From JAGWBF01 sp963663025 (GTDB lineage Bacteria; Chloroflexota; Dehalococcoidia; Lucifugimonadales; JAGWBF01): a stretch of DNA of 64,000 bases. Shown in pieces: positions 47,001 to 56,669 of this stretch. Position numbers and translations under genes: made by a program. The notes beneath the pieces are model-generated. The model ran no database searches, was not told the origin of the DNA, and saw only the letters and a program-made list of their open reading frames with translations. Numbering within the stretch: position 1 is the first letter of the stretch; each line of letters starts with the position of its first letter. The stretch lies in NCBI GenBank assembly GCA_963663025.1, contig OY760073.1, positions 1,798,001-1,862,000 on the forward strand. The letters run 5' to 3'.

Positions 47001-50000
47001 GATGCCTTGCTCCGGAGTGAACCACCGCCCTCCCAAGGCTGCCCGTCTGCGTTCTATCCTCTCGCGCTGCTCCGCAGCCTCGCCGATCTCCGACCATGCT
47101 CCCCAAGCAATGGCCTGTCCCGGCAGGCCCAATGCCCGCCGGTGCCCCGCGAGCTGGTCCAAGAAGGCGTTCGCGGCCGCATGGTTGGCCTGGCCGGGGT
47201 TGCCCATAACACCGACACGACTGGAGAAGAGTATGAAGAAGTCCAGGTCCCGGTCCATAGTCGCACGATGCAAGTGCCAAGCCCCGATAATCTTTGGGCG
47301 CAACACCTGTTCGAAACTAGCCCACGTCTGATTTTCGAGGGCGGCGTCCGAGAGCACACCTACGCTGTGGATAACCCCGCCAAGGGGAGGCAGCCCTCCG
47401 TCGATGCGTTCAAGCATAGCGTCCATAGCTTCGGCGTCAGTAACGTCTGCCAGCTCAACACGGATGTCGGCTCCACGCTGCCTGAGGGCTTCGATGGCAT
47501 CTTCGGCGTCCGGGTCCGAGGGCCGCCGGCCGTTCAGTACGATGACTCCCGCTCCGTGGTCGGCAAGCCAAGCGGCTACGGCGCATCCGATGCCACCAAG
47601 ACCTCCAGTGACAAGGTAGGTCCGGTCGGCACGGAGCCGCCCATCCATGATGGGCGATGGCGTCAACACTATCTTCCCCATATGTCGGGCCGATCGCATG
47701 AACCCCAGGGCTGCTCCCGCCTCTGCTAGCGGCCACCTGCTGTGGACGAGGGGCCTCAGCTGTCCCGCCGAAAGCTGCGCCATCACTTCTCGAAGGACCA
47801 CTCCAACCTCGCCGGGAACGGTCTTTTTCATAACGTCCAACTCGAGGATCGCATAAGCCACGTCGGGGCGCAGCGCCGCCATCTCCTCCTCGCTCAGGAT
47901 GTCTCTCCTGGCCAATTCAACAAAGCGACCGCCGTGGGCGAGACAGGAGAGGCTGGCGTCAATAAAGCCTTCACTCGTAAGGCTGTTGAGCACTACGTGG
48001 ACGCCTTCCCCGCCGGTGGCTTCGAGTATCTCTTCGGCAAACTTTGTCTGTCGGCTATCGAAGACGTGCTTTACGCCAAGGGACCTCAAGTACCCCTGCT
48101 TTGGTGCGCTGGCTGTTGCGAACACCTCGGCGCCTGCGGCCTGTGCAAGCTGTATAGCCGCTAGTCCAACACCGCCCGCGCCGGCGTGTATCAGGACTCG
48201 ATCACCGGCCTCCAGTCCCGAGAACTGGTAGGAAAGGGCGGCCGATACGAATGCGCTAGGGATTGTTGCCAGGGACGAAGCGGATATGACCGAGGGCGCT
48301 GGCGCCACCAGTTCCTCCCGTGTGACAATCTCAGGCCCGAAAGCCCCGAATCCCAGACCAACCACACGGTCGCCGACTGAGACGCTTGACACATCTTGAC
48401 CTATGTCGAGGACGTATCCGCACATTTCCCGCCCCAGGTCCCCCTCTTCGATGAAGCCGAGAGAGCGGAACACATCCCAGAAGTTCAGGCCGGTAGCTTC
48501 AACCGAAACGCGAACTTCCCTTGGATCTAGGGAACGCACTGGAAGGCGCTTGACTTCGGGACGGTCGAACACGCCCTTCTGATTTGGAGCCAGCACCCAG
48601 TCCGGGTCCTCCGGCAGGGCCAGCCGCTCGCCTGCGGCACCGCGACGGACTAGACGAGCAGATTGGCGGCGACCCTGCCGATAGGCGATGTGGTTCTCCC
48701 GGTCGGGATGCATCAACTCATTCAAGAGGTCCGACATCGGGACCGGTGTGGCTGATTCCAAATCAATCATCCGAGGTTGGAGGTGGGGCGCTTCCAGGGA
48801 CACAACCTTGCCCATGCCCCAGAGCACTGCGCCCACAAGCTCCCCATTCGGTTCCCGCTCCAGTACTTGGGACCCTCGCGTAAGGAACCACACCCCCTTT
48901 TCCGGCGTTAAACCTGCGTCGCCCATGCCCTGAACCAGGGCCAGCGCACTGGCGCCAACATGCCGCAGGTCTTCTTCTATCTCCCCAGTGGTCGCTCCTG
49001 GACCATGCCCCTCCAAACCATGGAGATGTACCATGCCACTAAAGGGAACATCCTTTGGCAGTCCCTCGAGGAGAGAGCGCCAAGATTCGCGGCTGCCCAT
49101 ATCTGCGGAAGACTCGGAAACGACGCTGTCTGCCCCTACGTGCCCGACACCATCCGAAGCAGCGTCTCGCGCAAGAACTACCATCTGGTTACGTGCAGCC
49201 AAAGCCCCGGCAATCTCCTCGGCAACACCACCACGGTCCGCCGTTAGTATCCACAGGCCAGGAGGCTCGGCGACGTGCGCAGGACCCTGGGCCACGATCA
49301 CGCCTTTGTCCAGCATCTCATGGGTGTAGGAGTCATCCACACCCAGTACCTCGGCTCCCTCAAAACCCGCATCCCTGAGTGCCTGTCGCCACACTGGAGG
49401 GCCCGCCAGGGCATGATTCGGGCGGTAGGAGTCGGCATACCGCCACCAGCCATCAAGCTGCCCAAACGTAAGGTCCATCCAGCCCAGGCCACGAAGGTTT
49501 TCTAGGGCTACCAGGTGGCCCGATGGGGCGAGTAGGTCAAGGCAGTGGCCCAGGGTCTCCTCCAGGTACCGGGTGGCGTGGAGCACGTTGGAGGCGATCA
49601 GGATATCGTAGCCATGGGAATCAAAGCCCTGGGCTATGGGGTCTCTCTCGATATCCAGCGGACGGTACTCGATGCCGTCAGTGCCGAACCGCGCCTCCGC
49701 CTCAGCAAAGAAGCCGGCTGATATGTCCGTGTACGTATAGTCGAATTGCCCCTCAGACAGCTCCGGCAATACTGATGCTGTAGCAGACCCGGTACCTGCC
49801 CCAACCTCGATCACCCTGAGACGTCGTCCATTGGGCAGGGCGGCCACCAGCTTCTGGACGGCGTCGGCCAGCATCCGGTTCGCGGCACGTGCCACCGGGG
49901 CTTTCAGGTACAGGTCGGCGGCAGTTGGTTCTCCACTGCTGAAAAGCAGTGTCAGGGGGTCGGCCTGACCTCGGAGCACCTCGGCAAGGGCCTTTCCTGA

Positions 50001-53000
50001 ACGGAGAAACAGGCCGATCTCCGTCTGGCCGTCGGAATACGTGCTCGCCATCTTCGCTGCGTACTCTTCCAGGTCGCGAGGCATCGCTTCCGGCAGCGGG
50101 GCTTCCGGCCCAACGATGACGGCGAACCCTTCACCCTTCTCTTCCAGCACCCCTGACCTGACAAGCATTTCGAGCATCCGCCGGAACAGGCGGCTGTGAT
50201 CCGGGAGGACGTCCAGGCGCTGCCTCAGCTCCTCGCTGTCCACCTCTTCACCTTTAGAACGCTGCCAACCCAGTTCCTCCAGCGTTGCGAGGCTGCGAGA
50301 CCATGACCATCGCTCCAGATCGGCCAGCAGATCATTCCGGCCTTTAGGGTCAACGCCTGCCTCCGACAGGTACGTAGTGAACAACGGCGTACCTGCGGCG
50401 ACTTCGTCGGTAGAAGGGAAGAAATCTGCCGACTTTATTCCCGATGGAAGGGCGCGATCTTGCCAGATGACCTCGTATAGCAGGTCATCAATCCCTTCGA
50501 CTGCCGAGAGCAGAGCGGCCCTCGTAGCCCGCTTTACCGTGTACCCTTTAAGCCCACCAAGCAGCGCTCCGCTGGGGTCGTAGATGCGCAACTCGCCGCT
50601 TAGCACCTCGGCCGGCCCGACCGACGATTCCCCCTCCTGATCGGTCTCATTCATACGTACGTGGCAGAGAATCCGGTCGGGAAGACGGTTTGTCAGCCAC
50701 AGGCGCTCCCAGCCAAAGGGCAGGTAGGTAGCCTCCTCGGGGCCGATACCCATGTTGCGTGCCACACCGACCACCTGAAAGCAGCCATCCAGCAGGAGCG
50801 GATGCACATCCAGCGGGTTTCGACCCAGGACCTCCGGCAAGGCCACTTCACCCAGTGCCTCTCCCGGGCCAGACCAGCACCTTCCCAACGTGCGGAACAG
50901 CGGTCCCAGGTCGATTCCGGTGTCAGACTTGGCGCGATAGTATGCCGGCACATCTGCCGGAGACAGACGTCTCTTTAGCTCTTCCAGATCGATACGTTCA
51001 GCTGCATCGGGCAACCGAGGGTCGGAAACTATGTGACCCTCTATGTGCATCGTCCATTTCTCGTCAGACCCCTTGCTGAAAAGCTGGACGCGGCGCGAAG
51101 GGCCTTGATCGTCGATGTCGAGCACGATCTGAATCTTCCGAGTATCTTCGGTCGTAGCGCCCCCCGAGGCCTCCTCGGAAAAGACCAAGGGACTGTGGAG
51201 CTGCAACTCGTCCACCACGCTCCATCGGCCCCCTTCAGCAAGAGCGGCTGAAGCCGCCATAGCCCCATACAGGGCCCCCGGCGCCACAAGCCTGCCGAAG
51301 ACTCTGTGGTCCTTCAGCCAGGCTGGCTCCGAAGGGGACACTTCATTCTCGTAAGTGACCTCCCCGCGAGCCGACTCATGCCGGATGCCCATCAAGGGAT
51401 GCCCAGTACGGGGACGTTCTGACCTCGAAGTCTCTATCCAGTAACGTTCGCGCTGGAAGGGATAGCTCGGCAAAGAGACCCGGCGTCGGGATTCACCTGC
51501 GAATAGCCCATCAAAGGAGATCTCCAGACCGGCTTCGTATGCTTCCGCCACTGCGCAAACGAAGCTGCATTCCGGTTCCACCGTCGTGCCGTTCCGCGGC
51601 GGACGCCTCAGACTGGCCAGCACCACCGGTGCACTTGAAACGGCCTGCTGCCCGTCTCCATCGGGCCAAGCCTGGCTGGCCATAGGCCCCAGAACCGCAT
51701 GGGGGCCTACCTCTACAATCATGTCAACACCGAGGTGCGCCAACGCCTTGACACCGTCGGCGAACGCCACCGGCTCCCGAGCATGGCGCCTCCAGTAAGC
51801 CGCGTCCAGCGCCATGTCGGGGCCCACCGGCTGGCCAGTGAGGTTGCTGATGACGGTTAGGGAGGGAGACATGGTCGCCACACCCTCCAGGTAAGTCTCA
51901 AGTGGGTCCAGGGCTGGGTCCAGAAGGGCGCTGTGGAAGGCACGAGAGGTGTTCAGCCGGCGTACCCCGATGCTCTGGGACTCGAAGTGGGACGTAGCGG
52001 CTTCTATGCCCTCCACAGGGCCGCTTACCACGATGTGGCTGCCATTGTCGGCGGCGATGCTCAACCCAACCCCGTTGGATGATGAATTCAAAGCTTGGAC
52101 TTCAGACTCCACGCGCGCCCTTGGTGCAAAGACCGCGGCCATCGCACCCGGTTCCGTTGCTGATAGAAGCGTGCCCCGCGTGGCGGCGAACCGCATCCCG
52201 TCTTCCAGGCTGAATGCGCCAGCCGCCTGTGCGGCCGCTATCTCACCAACACTATGGCCCAGCACCACGCTGGGCTGAACTCCCACACTTGACCATAGCG
52301 CCGTCACAGCGCATTCCAGCGCATAAAGGGCGGGTTGCTCCCACGCTGTGTCAGACAGGTCTCCCTTGGTGCCGGGACGACCGAACATCACGTCCAGCAG
52401 AGAGGCGCCCCTTATATCCTGGAACACCTCCTCACACCGGTCCAATACCGCCCTGGCCACGGGTTCGGTTTCGTAGAGGTCCTGACCCATGCCCAGCCAC
52501 TGGCTTCCCTGCCCCGTGTAAACGAAGGCCACCTTGGAGGCCGCCCGAGGCTCCGTGCCCGTGCCAGGTTCGGCCAGCGTTTCGAGCCCCTTCCTCAACG
52601 ATGCAGCATCGTGGAACACAGCGCCTGCTCGGCAATCTAGATGACTTCTCCCGACCCCGGCCGTCCACGCCATGTCCGACAACGTCGGTTCCCAGGCCGC
52701 CCCTTCGGAACCAGCTTCTTCTTCCTGTTTGTCGAGCCAAGACAAGTAAGCTTTGGCAAGGTCCTTAAGCGCCGGCTCCGACTTCCCGGATAGGGGCAGA
52801 AACCTTGCTTTGCGCTGGCTGCTCTCTTCCTTGGGCGATGGCAATTCGACCATAGGAGCCGGCAGCGAAACCCCCACAGCCCGGGATGGGCCGGCAGTCT
52901 GGGCGCTTGAGGCAGTTGCGCCGTTCGAGCCGAGATACTCTTCCACCACGATGTGGGAGTTTGTGCCTGTTATTCCGAAGGAGTTGACCCCTGCCAGTCG

Positions 53001-54230
53001 CGGCAGCTCCCGGCGGCGCGGCCAGTCCATCATGGTTGATGTCACTTGCAGGGGCTGATTCTCCCAGTCGAAACTCGGGTGGGGATCGTGGAAATGCAGG
53101 TGCTTGGGGATCACACCCTTCTTCACCACAAGGGCTGCCTTAATCAGCCCGGCGATTCCTGCGGCCGATTCCAGGTGGCCGATGTTTGTCTTCACGGAAC
53201 CGATCAAGAGCGGGCGGTCTGCTTCACGATCCTGTCCATATACGCTGGCCACAGCATCGAGTTCGACAGGGTCGCCTACGGCCGTTCCGGTGCCGTGCGC
53301 CTCGATAAAGTCGATCTCCCGTGGATTGACTTCGGCGTCTGCGAGGGCTGTTTCCATCACCTGGATCAGCGCCGGTGTGTGAGGAACGGTCAGGCCGATG
53401 CCGGTCCCGCCATTGTTGACAGCCGAACCCCTGATGACCGCCCATATCGGATCGCCGTCAGCCTCGGCTTCCCCTAGGCGCTTCAGTACGACGACTCCGC
53501 ATCCTTCACCCCGCACATACCCGTTGGCGGACGCATCGAAGGTCTTGCATTGCCCGTCGGGGGACAGCATCATGGCCTCGGCTCGTAGCTGGTACACGCG
53601 CCCGTTCATGATGGCCTGCACGCCGCCCGCGATGGCCAGGTCCGTCCTACCCTGCTGGAGGTCTGCTACCGCGTCATGCACCGCTACCATGGCCGAGGCG
53701 CAAGCTGCGTCAACGGCCTTGGCAGGTCCCATAAGACCCAAAACGAAGGAGACCCGCCCGCTGGTGCCGTTCAGGTTGGTCCCGCTGAGGGCATAGAGGC
53801 TTCCCGCGGCCTCGGTGGGCCTCATGGTGTCCAGGACCAGCATTCGGTATTCGTCATTGCTAATCCCGGTGTAGACGCCGGTCCGGCTCCCCTTCAGCGT
53901 GTCGGGATTGATCGCAGCATCCTCGAGAGCGAGCCAGCTCATCTCCAGCATCATGCGCTGCTGCGGGTCCAGCAGATTCGCCTCTACCGGCGAAATGCGG
54001 AAGAAAGGAGCATCGAACTGATCGATATCATCGACGAAAGCACCGTACCTGCACGCCTCGTTCTGGACATCCGAATCGCGGATGATGTTGCCCAGACGGC
54101 CGACGCCAGAACCGGGCACCCCCTGGGTGATTGCATTGCCTCCCGACTCCAGGAGCTTCCAGAAGGACGCCAGGTCCGGGGCGCCGGGGAACTTACAGGC
54201 CATGCCAACGATGGCGATAGGATCATTCAT
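44064..54230 (-). CDS. Type I polyketide synthase, KS-AT-DH-cMT-ER-KR-ACP-KS-AT*
   Basis: A 3,388-residue megasynthase. Module 1: KS (1-430; Cys177 in DAACASAM, then EAHGTGTAVGD and NIGHLESAAG), AT (about 560-860; Ser660 in GHSVGE; SRAFHS suggests malonyl-CoA), DH (about 945-1240; His975 in HRVFGRLVAP), C-methyltransferase (around 1470, IEVGAGTGSAT), ER (about 1880-2180; HAGAGGVGLAAIQLAQ), KR (about 2195-2400; TGGLGGIG; usual Tyr is His2350), ACP (Ser2513 in GMDSLMS). Then a second KS (Cys2749 in MACASS) and a short AT in which GHSxGE has become GRGAGE (Arg3207, Gly3208), so the nucleophile is gone. There is no final ACP or thioesterase; a free ACP, a PPTase and a hydrolase follow. A complete reducing loop plus cMT predicts methyl-branched, saturated acyl chains. 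The layout recalls the sup-type PKSs reported from sponge symbionts; that comparison is from memory. Confidence 0.95.
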   Translation of the reverse strand: MNDPIAIVGMACKFPGAPDLASFWKLLESGGNAITQGVPGSGVGRLGNIIRDSDVQNEACRYGAFVDDIDQFDAPFFRISPVEANLLDPQQRMMLEMSWLALEDAAINPDTLKGSRTGVYTGISNDEYRMLVLDTMRPTEAAGSLYALSGTNLNGTSGRVSFVLGLMGPAKAVDAACASAMVAVHDAVADLQQGRTDLAIAGGVQAIMNGRVYQLRAEAMMLSPDGQCKTFDASANGYVRGEGCGVVVLKRLGEAEADGDPIWAVIRGSAVNNGGTGIGLTVPHTPALIQVMETALADAEVNPREIDFIEAHGTGTAVGDPVELDAVASVYGQDREADRPLLIGSVKTNIGHLESAAGIAGLIKAALVVKKGVIPKHLHFHDPHPSFDWENQPLQVTSTMMDWPRRRELPRLAGVNSFGITGTNSHIVVEEYLGSNGATASSAQTAGPSRAVGVSLPAPMVELPSPKEESSQRKARFLPLSGKSEPALKDLAKAYLSWLDKQEEEAGSEGAAWEPTLSDMAWTAGVGRSHLDCRAGAVFHDAASLRKGLETLAEPGTGTEPRAASKVAFVYTGQGSQWLGMGQDLYETEPVARAVLDRCEEVFQDIRGASLLDVMFGRPGTKGDLSDTAWEQPALYALECAVTALWSSVGVQPSVVLGHSVGEIAAAQAAGAFSLEDGMRFAATRGTLLSATEPGAMAAVFAPRARVESEVQALNSSSNGVGLSIAADNGSHIVVSGPVEGIEAATSHFESQSIGVRRLNTSRAFHSALLDPALDPLETYLEGVATMSPSLTVISNLTGQPVGPDMALDAAYWRRHAREPVAFADGVKALAHLGVDMIVEVGPHAVLGPMASQAWPDGDGQQAVSSAPVVLASLRRPPRNGTTVEPECSFVCAVAEAYEAGLEISFDGLFAGESRRRVSLPSYPFQRERYWIETSRSERPRTGHPLMGIRHESARGEVTYENEVSPSEPAWLKDHRVFGRLVAPGALYGAMAASAALAEGGRWSVVDELQLHSPLVFSEEASGGATTEDTRKIQIVLDIDDQGPSRRVQLFSKGSDEKWTMHIEGHIVSDPRLPDAAERIDLEELKRRLSPADVPAYYRAKSDTGIDLGPLFRTLGRCWSGPGEALGEVALPEVLGRNPLDVHPLLLDGCFQVVGVARNMGIGPEEATYLPFGWERLWLTNRLPDRILCHVRMNETDQEGESSVGPAEVLSGELRIYDPSGALLGGLKGYTVKRATRAALLSAVEGIDDLLYEVIWQDRALPSGIKSADFFPSTDEVAAGTPLFTTYLSEAGVDPKGRNDLLADLERWSWSRSLATLEELGWQRSKGEEVDSEELRQRLDVLPDHSRLFRRMLEMLVRSGVLEEKGEGFAVIVGPEAPLPEAMPRDLEEYAAKMASTYSDGQTEIGLFLRSGKALAEVLRGQADPLTLLFSSGEPTAADLYLKAPVARAANRMLADAVQKLVAALPNGRRLRVIEVGAGTGSATASVLPELSEGQFDYTYTDISAGFFAEAEARFGTDGIEYRPLDIERDPIAQGFDSHGYDILIASNVLHATRYLEETLGHCLDLLAPSGHLVALENLRGLGWMDLTFGQLDGWWRYADSYRPNHALAGPPVWRQALRDAGFEGAEVLGVDDSYTHEMLDKGVIVAQGPAHVAEPPGLWILTADRGGVAEEIAGALAARNQMVVLARDAASDGVGHVGADSVVSESSADMGSRESWRSLLEGLPKDVPFSGMVHLHGLEGHGPGATTGEIEEDLRHVGASALALVQGMGDAGLTPEKGVWFLTRGSQVLEREPNGELVGAVLWGMGKVVSLEAPHLQPRMIDLESATPVPMSDLLNELMHPDRENHIAYRQGRRQSARLVRRGAAGERLALPEDPDWVLAPNQKGVFDRPEVKRLPVRSLDPREVRVSVEATGLNFWDVFRSLGFIEEGDLGREMCGYVLDIGQDVSSVSVGDRVVGLGFGAFGPEIVTREELVAPAPSVISASSLATIPSAFVSAALSYQFSGLEAGDRVLIHAGAGGVGLAAIQLAQAAGAEVFATASAPKQGYLRSLGVKHVFDSRQTKFAEEILEATGGEGVHVVLNSLTSEGFIDASLSCLAHGGRFVELARRDILSEEEMAALRPDVAYAILELDVMKKTVPGEVGVVLREVMAQLSAGQLRPLVHSRWPLAEAGAALGFMRSARHMGKIVLTPSPIMDGRLRADRTYLVTGGLGGIGCAVAAWLADHGAGVIVLNGRRPSDPDAEDAIEALRQRGADIRVELADVTDAEAMDAMLERIDGGLPPLGGVIHSVGVLSDAALENQTWASFEQVLRPKIIGAWHLHRATMDRDLDFFILFSSRVGVMGNPGQANHAAANAFLDQLAGHRRALGLPGQAIAWGAWSEIGEAAEQRERIERRRAALGGRWFTPEQGIKALERLVRQDSTTSVVMSVDWSVFEEAVRERPPLLEELLSSDGGDTDDTAASSGDVLAQLRGATAPTTLEALVSFLQKEVQAVLRMPAPPTPTVGFFDLGMDSLMSVELRNRLNRALSGLCTVSNTAVFDYPNVNALASHLREELGSALGTGSPETLDDPETARPRVTREATGEPVAIVGMACRFPGAPDLASFWDLLESGGVAVSDGRKDEGDWAGVTGDPAADDILYRRGGFVEGIDRFDNRFFRISPIEARMMDPQQRMLLETTWHALEDAGIAPESLRGSQTGVYVGIGFSEYRDVISSKGQEDLYFGTAGSLAIGRIAFVLGLEGPAMPMDMACASSLAALHQAAAALQRGEVEMALAGGVNATLSPAIVRFHHEMGMLSPSGMCSAFDASADGFVRGEGCGMVVLKRLSDAEADGDRIWALIRGSSVNQNGASAALPVPRGPAQERLIREALERAGVLPSDVDYMEAHGTGTELGDSIELRAVAAVYGEGRDQERPLLVGSVKPNIGHAEWAAGMASLMKAVLAMKRGAIPAHLNFREPNPNFDWERMPVRVTSDVTEWPSLPSRRPLSAVNSFGLSGTNAHLILEGYDRPINGHQSQGDVPERMARLLPLSGKSPAALRDLAKSYQSWFEGRDSVLLPEEGECLLADMSWTAGVGRSHFPYRSGLVFGDADELEAKLSTVAAAEDDSDATERTTMVNVAFVYTGQGDLDLDMGEALYRSGPAPKAVLDRCDQVMRDVRGVSLLDVMFGAAGTEHSLQDPAWQKPALYAMQAAIAALWESVGVKPDRVLGRGAGEIAAARAAGLFSLEDGCRLAASLAGPELALPQTGTISSTWISNVLLRAIQPSDDVGEAHWRGLSDENHAFRGCVRALAGAGADLVVEVGPSSGPAFSSYWPQGADGGPSPAFIEGLLSPDGGSENLERRFLDAVSAAYEAGAGISFAGLYAGEERRRIGIPHYPFQRRSFWVQGRSQG

Positions 54231-54330
54231 TGGGGAAACTCCCGTACTGCTCCCTTCCGGAGGCGTATTGGTGCTTCCGAAATTCTACCATTCCGCGAGA
54301 GCACGGGACATAGAACAGCAGCCCCAGGAC

Positions 54331-54368
54331 GGTGGCGGATTAGGCAGTAGCTCCGCCTTTCCGCCACC
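54331..54368. terminator. Hairpin between the Cache lipoprotein and the PKS
   Basis: GGTGGCGGA...TCCGCCACC, a 9-bp stem with a 20-base loop that can itself pair in part. There is no T-run; it may be a terminator for the upstream gene or part of the PKS leader. No consensus promoter found in 54231-54416. Confidence 0.45.
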
Positions 54369-54416
54369 TCCAGCTTCCGTATCCCCTCCAAGAAGGACGC
54401 CGAGGGAGACGCAGGC

Positions 54417-55766
54417 CTACTCGTACCAGCCCGAAGCGAATATCAGCCCATCGTGAAGGACGGCCCAGGTGTGCTTCTGTCTCTCATCGCCCGTCTCGGG
54501 ATTGAGGAGCACGTAGTCAACCCAACGCCCAGACTCGGTGGCGCTCAGCAGGTCGTCGCCGTAAAAGTATCCCACGGCATCCACACGGAGGGCCGGGTCC
54601 CGGCCTCGGAACATGGCATTATGGTGGGATATCGTGTAGCCGTCCTCATCTACGATGAAGATGTACCACTGGCCGTCAACGCTCTCCCTGGTGTTGTAGT
54701 ACGCCACCGTGTCCTCGCGCCCAATGACGTTATACAGGTCTATAGCCTGCTTCACGAACGCCCTGGTGTAGGCAACAACATCGGCCTTGCTGGGCCCCAG
54801 ATCGTACCAGCCCGAGCCGAAGGTCAGGCCATCGTACTCTACAATCCAGGAGTGCTTGGACTCGACGACACCCGAATCTGGATTCAGGAAGTTGTAGCTG
54901 AACCAGGCGCCATCCTCGTCGGCGGATGCGGCCACAGCTTCTCCGACGGGGAAGTTGTTGGGCCCCATAACTTCCGAGACGTGCCTCCCCACTAGGTCCG
55001 GTTGGGCAGCAAGGGCCAAGAACATGTCGTCCTGATCGACGATGAACGTGTACCACTGGCCGTCAATGCTCTCCTCGGTGTTGTAGTACGCCACCGTGCC
55101 TTCGCGCCCGATGGCGTCGTACAGCTCTATAGCCTGCCCCACGAACGCCCTGGTGTAAGCGGGAGGGTCGGACTTGGAAGGCCCGCTCTCATACCAGCCA
55201 GCCCCGAAGGTCAAGCCATCGAGACTGACCATCCATGAATGCTTGGACTCAACCGCCCCCGTAGTAGGATTGGCGAAGTTGTAGCTGAACCAGGCGCCAT
55301 CCTCGTCGGCGGCTGCTATGACCGCGTCACCGGCGGGAAAGTTGTTGGGGCCAGTTGTCTCCGAAGAGTGTAAGCCAACAAAGTCGGGAATGGGTGCATG
55401 GGCTAGCATGATGTCGTTCTGGTCGTAGATGACCATGTACCACTGGCCGTCGATGCTCTCTTTGGTGTTGTAGTAGGTGACGGTGGCGTCCAGGCCTTCT
55501 GTGACGTACATGTCGATGGCTGTTCTGACAAAGTGCTTGGTGTACTCGGCAGGGTCCCACTTGGGCGGTGCAGCCGTCTCAATCCCCGCTTCTGAAACGG
55601 CATTCGCGATGGACGCAAGGGTTTCCTCATCCAAGGCGGGTACTTCGCCCTGGGGTCCTTGGGGCCCTGGAGGGCCCTGCTCCCCGGGAGGCCCAGCCTC
55701 TCCTTGACAGGCAGCTGCCGCCAGAATAAGGGCAATGGCCCAAAACATAACGATCAGTGCACGCAC
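54417..55766 (-). CDS. Lipoprotein with short collagen stretch and three Cache-like domains
   Basis: A 449-residue lipoprotein: signal ending LAAAAC (Cys20), a short collagen-like run (GPPGEQGPPGPQGPQG), a helical linker, then three tandem copies of a roughly 120-residue domain. Each has YTRAFVKQAIDLY-VIGREDTVAYYNT-ESVDGQWY-FIVDEDG, then a GRWV/AWFSYNFLNPETG...KHTWAVLHDGLIFASGWYE end, the pattern of single Cache domains that sense small ligands outside the cell. There is no transmembrane signalling part, so it may be a ligand-binding or scavenging protein rather than a receptor. The three copies are 50-70% alike by eye, so they arose by duplication. 55767-56102, upstream, contains no gene I can support. 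Confidence 0.85.
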   Translation of the reverse strand: MRALIVMFWAIALILAAAACQGEAGPPGEQGPPGPQGPQGEVPALDEETLASIANAVSEAGIETAAPPKWDPAEYTKHFVRTAIDMYVTEGLDATVTYYNTKESIDGQWYMVIYDQNDIMLAHAPIPDFVGLHSSETTGPNNFPAGDAVIAAADEDGAWFSYNFANPTTGAVESKHSWMVSLDGLTFGAGWYESGPSKSDPPAYTRAFVGQAIELYDAIGREGTVAYYNTEESIDGQWYTFIVDQDDMFLALAAQPDLVGRHVSEVMGPNNFPVGEAVAASADEDGAWFSYNFLNPDSGVVESKHSWIVEYDGLTFGSGWYDLGPSKADVVAYTRAFVKQAIDLYNVIGREDTVAYYNTRESVDGQWYIFIVDEDGYTISHHNAMFRGRDPALRVDAVGYFYGDDLLSATESGRWVDYVLLNPETGDERQKHTWAVLHDGLIFASGWYE

Positions 55767-56102
55767 TCTTGCTCCCCCTCTCTTATGACGCCGGAGGTGA
55801 AAATGTTCTCAGCCCGTCCGGATTTCGGGTCTTTCTTTGGGATGCACGGGACCTGGGTGCTGGCTCCGCATAGCCCCAGGTAAGCCTGCGCCCCATCGGG
55901 TTGGAGGTTTCCTGTTCTCCCTGAGATGCCATGGCCCCATCACGGCCGCTTTATCCTAGAGTATTATGGTCGTTGGGCCATAGCGATTACAAGGTGCTTA
56001 CAGGAGCGGCAAACTCCCTGTTGTCGATTAGGGTGTAGAACAAGCCCTTGATGAAGCCCCGGCACAGGTCAACGCTTGCAAGAGTTTGGTGGTCGTTGTT
56101 TC

Positions 56103-56638
56103 ATGTATGAGCCATCAGCCAAAAAGTTATTGTATGATTCGGAGCTGCCGGTGAAGTGTGGGACACACCGCCCACGGGATCTCTTCAGGCTGCCCATCCT
56201 GGTAGGGGTTTGCCTCGTCATTTCGGTAATGTCCCTTGCGTGCTCATCCTCGCCTTCCCAGGACCTGGAGGCGGGACGAGGGGTGTTCGTGGCCAACTGC
56301 GCCGTCTGTCACGGCGCCGGAGGAGAGGGCCAGCCCGACTGGCACATCAGGAAGGATGACGGTACCCTGCCGGCTCCACCTCTAAATGGGGAAGGGCACA
56401 CCTGGCACCATGCCGACGGTCTTCTGTACCGGATTGTCAGCCAGGGGGGAGCTATCTTCGAGGACCCCAGTGTTCCGGGTTTCAAGAGCGCCATGCCGTC
56501 CTTTGGCGAGACCCTCACCGGGATGAGATTGTCTCGGTGCTCACGTACATCAAGAGCCTGTGGGGGGACAAGGTCAAACGGGGGATTTCGATCCGGGAAT
56601 CCCAGGCGTTGGCCAGCCGGGATGATCCGTTCCCTTGA
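56103..56638 (+). pseudogene. c-type cytochrome lipoprotein with a frameshift
   Basis: Signal/lipobox VGVCLVISVMSLAC, then DLEAGRGVFVANCAVCHGAGGEGQPDW with the haem motif CAVCH, and the axial Met region FKSAMPSFGETLT. Directly after this the frame breaks: the +1-shifted continuation DEIVSVLTYIKSLWGDKVKRG...DDPFP (stop 56636-56638) is the normal cytochrome c end. Between ACC (56517-56519) and GAT there are 2 bases where 3 are needed, so one base is missing. The unshifted frame runs on to 56825 in nonsense sequence. Sequencing error or true inactivation. The start is uncertain (ATG 56103 used). Confidence 0.75.
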
Positions 56639-56669
56639 GACACGCCAGAAGGCCAGGAGTATGAGGCAC

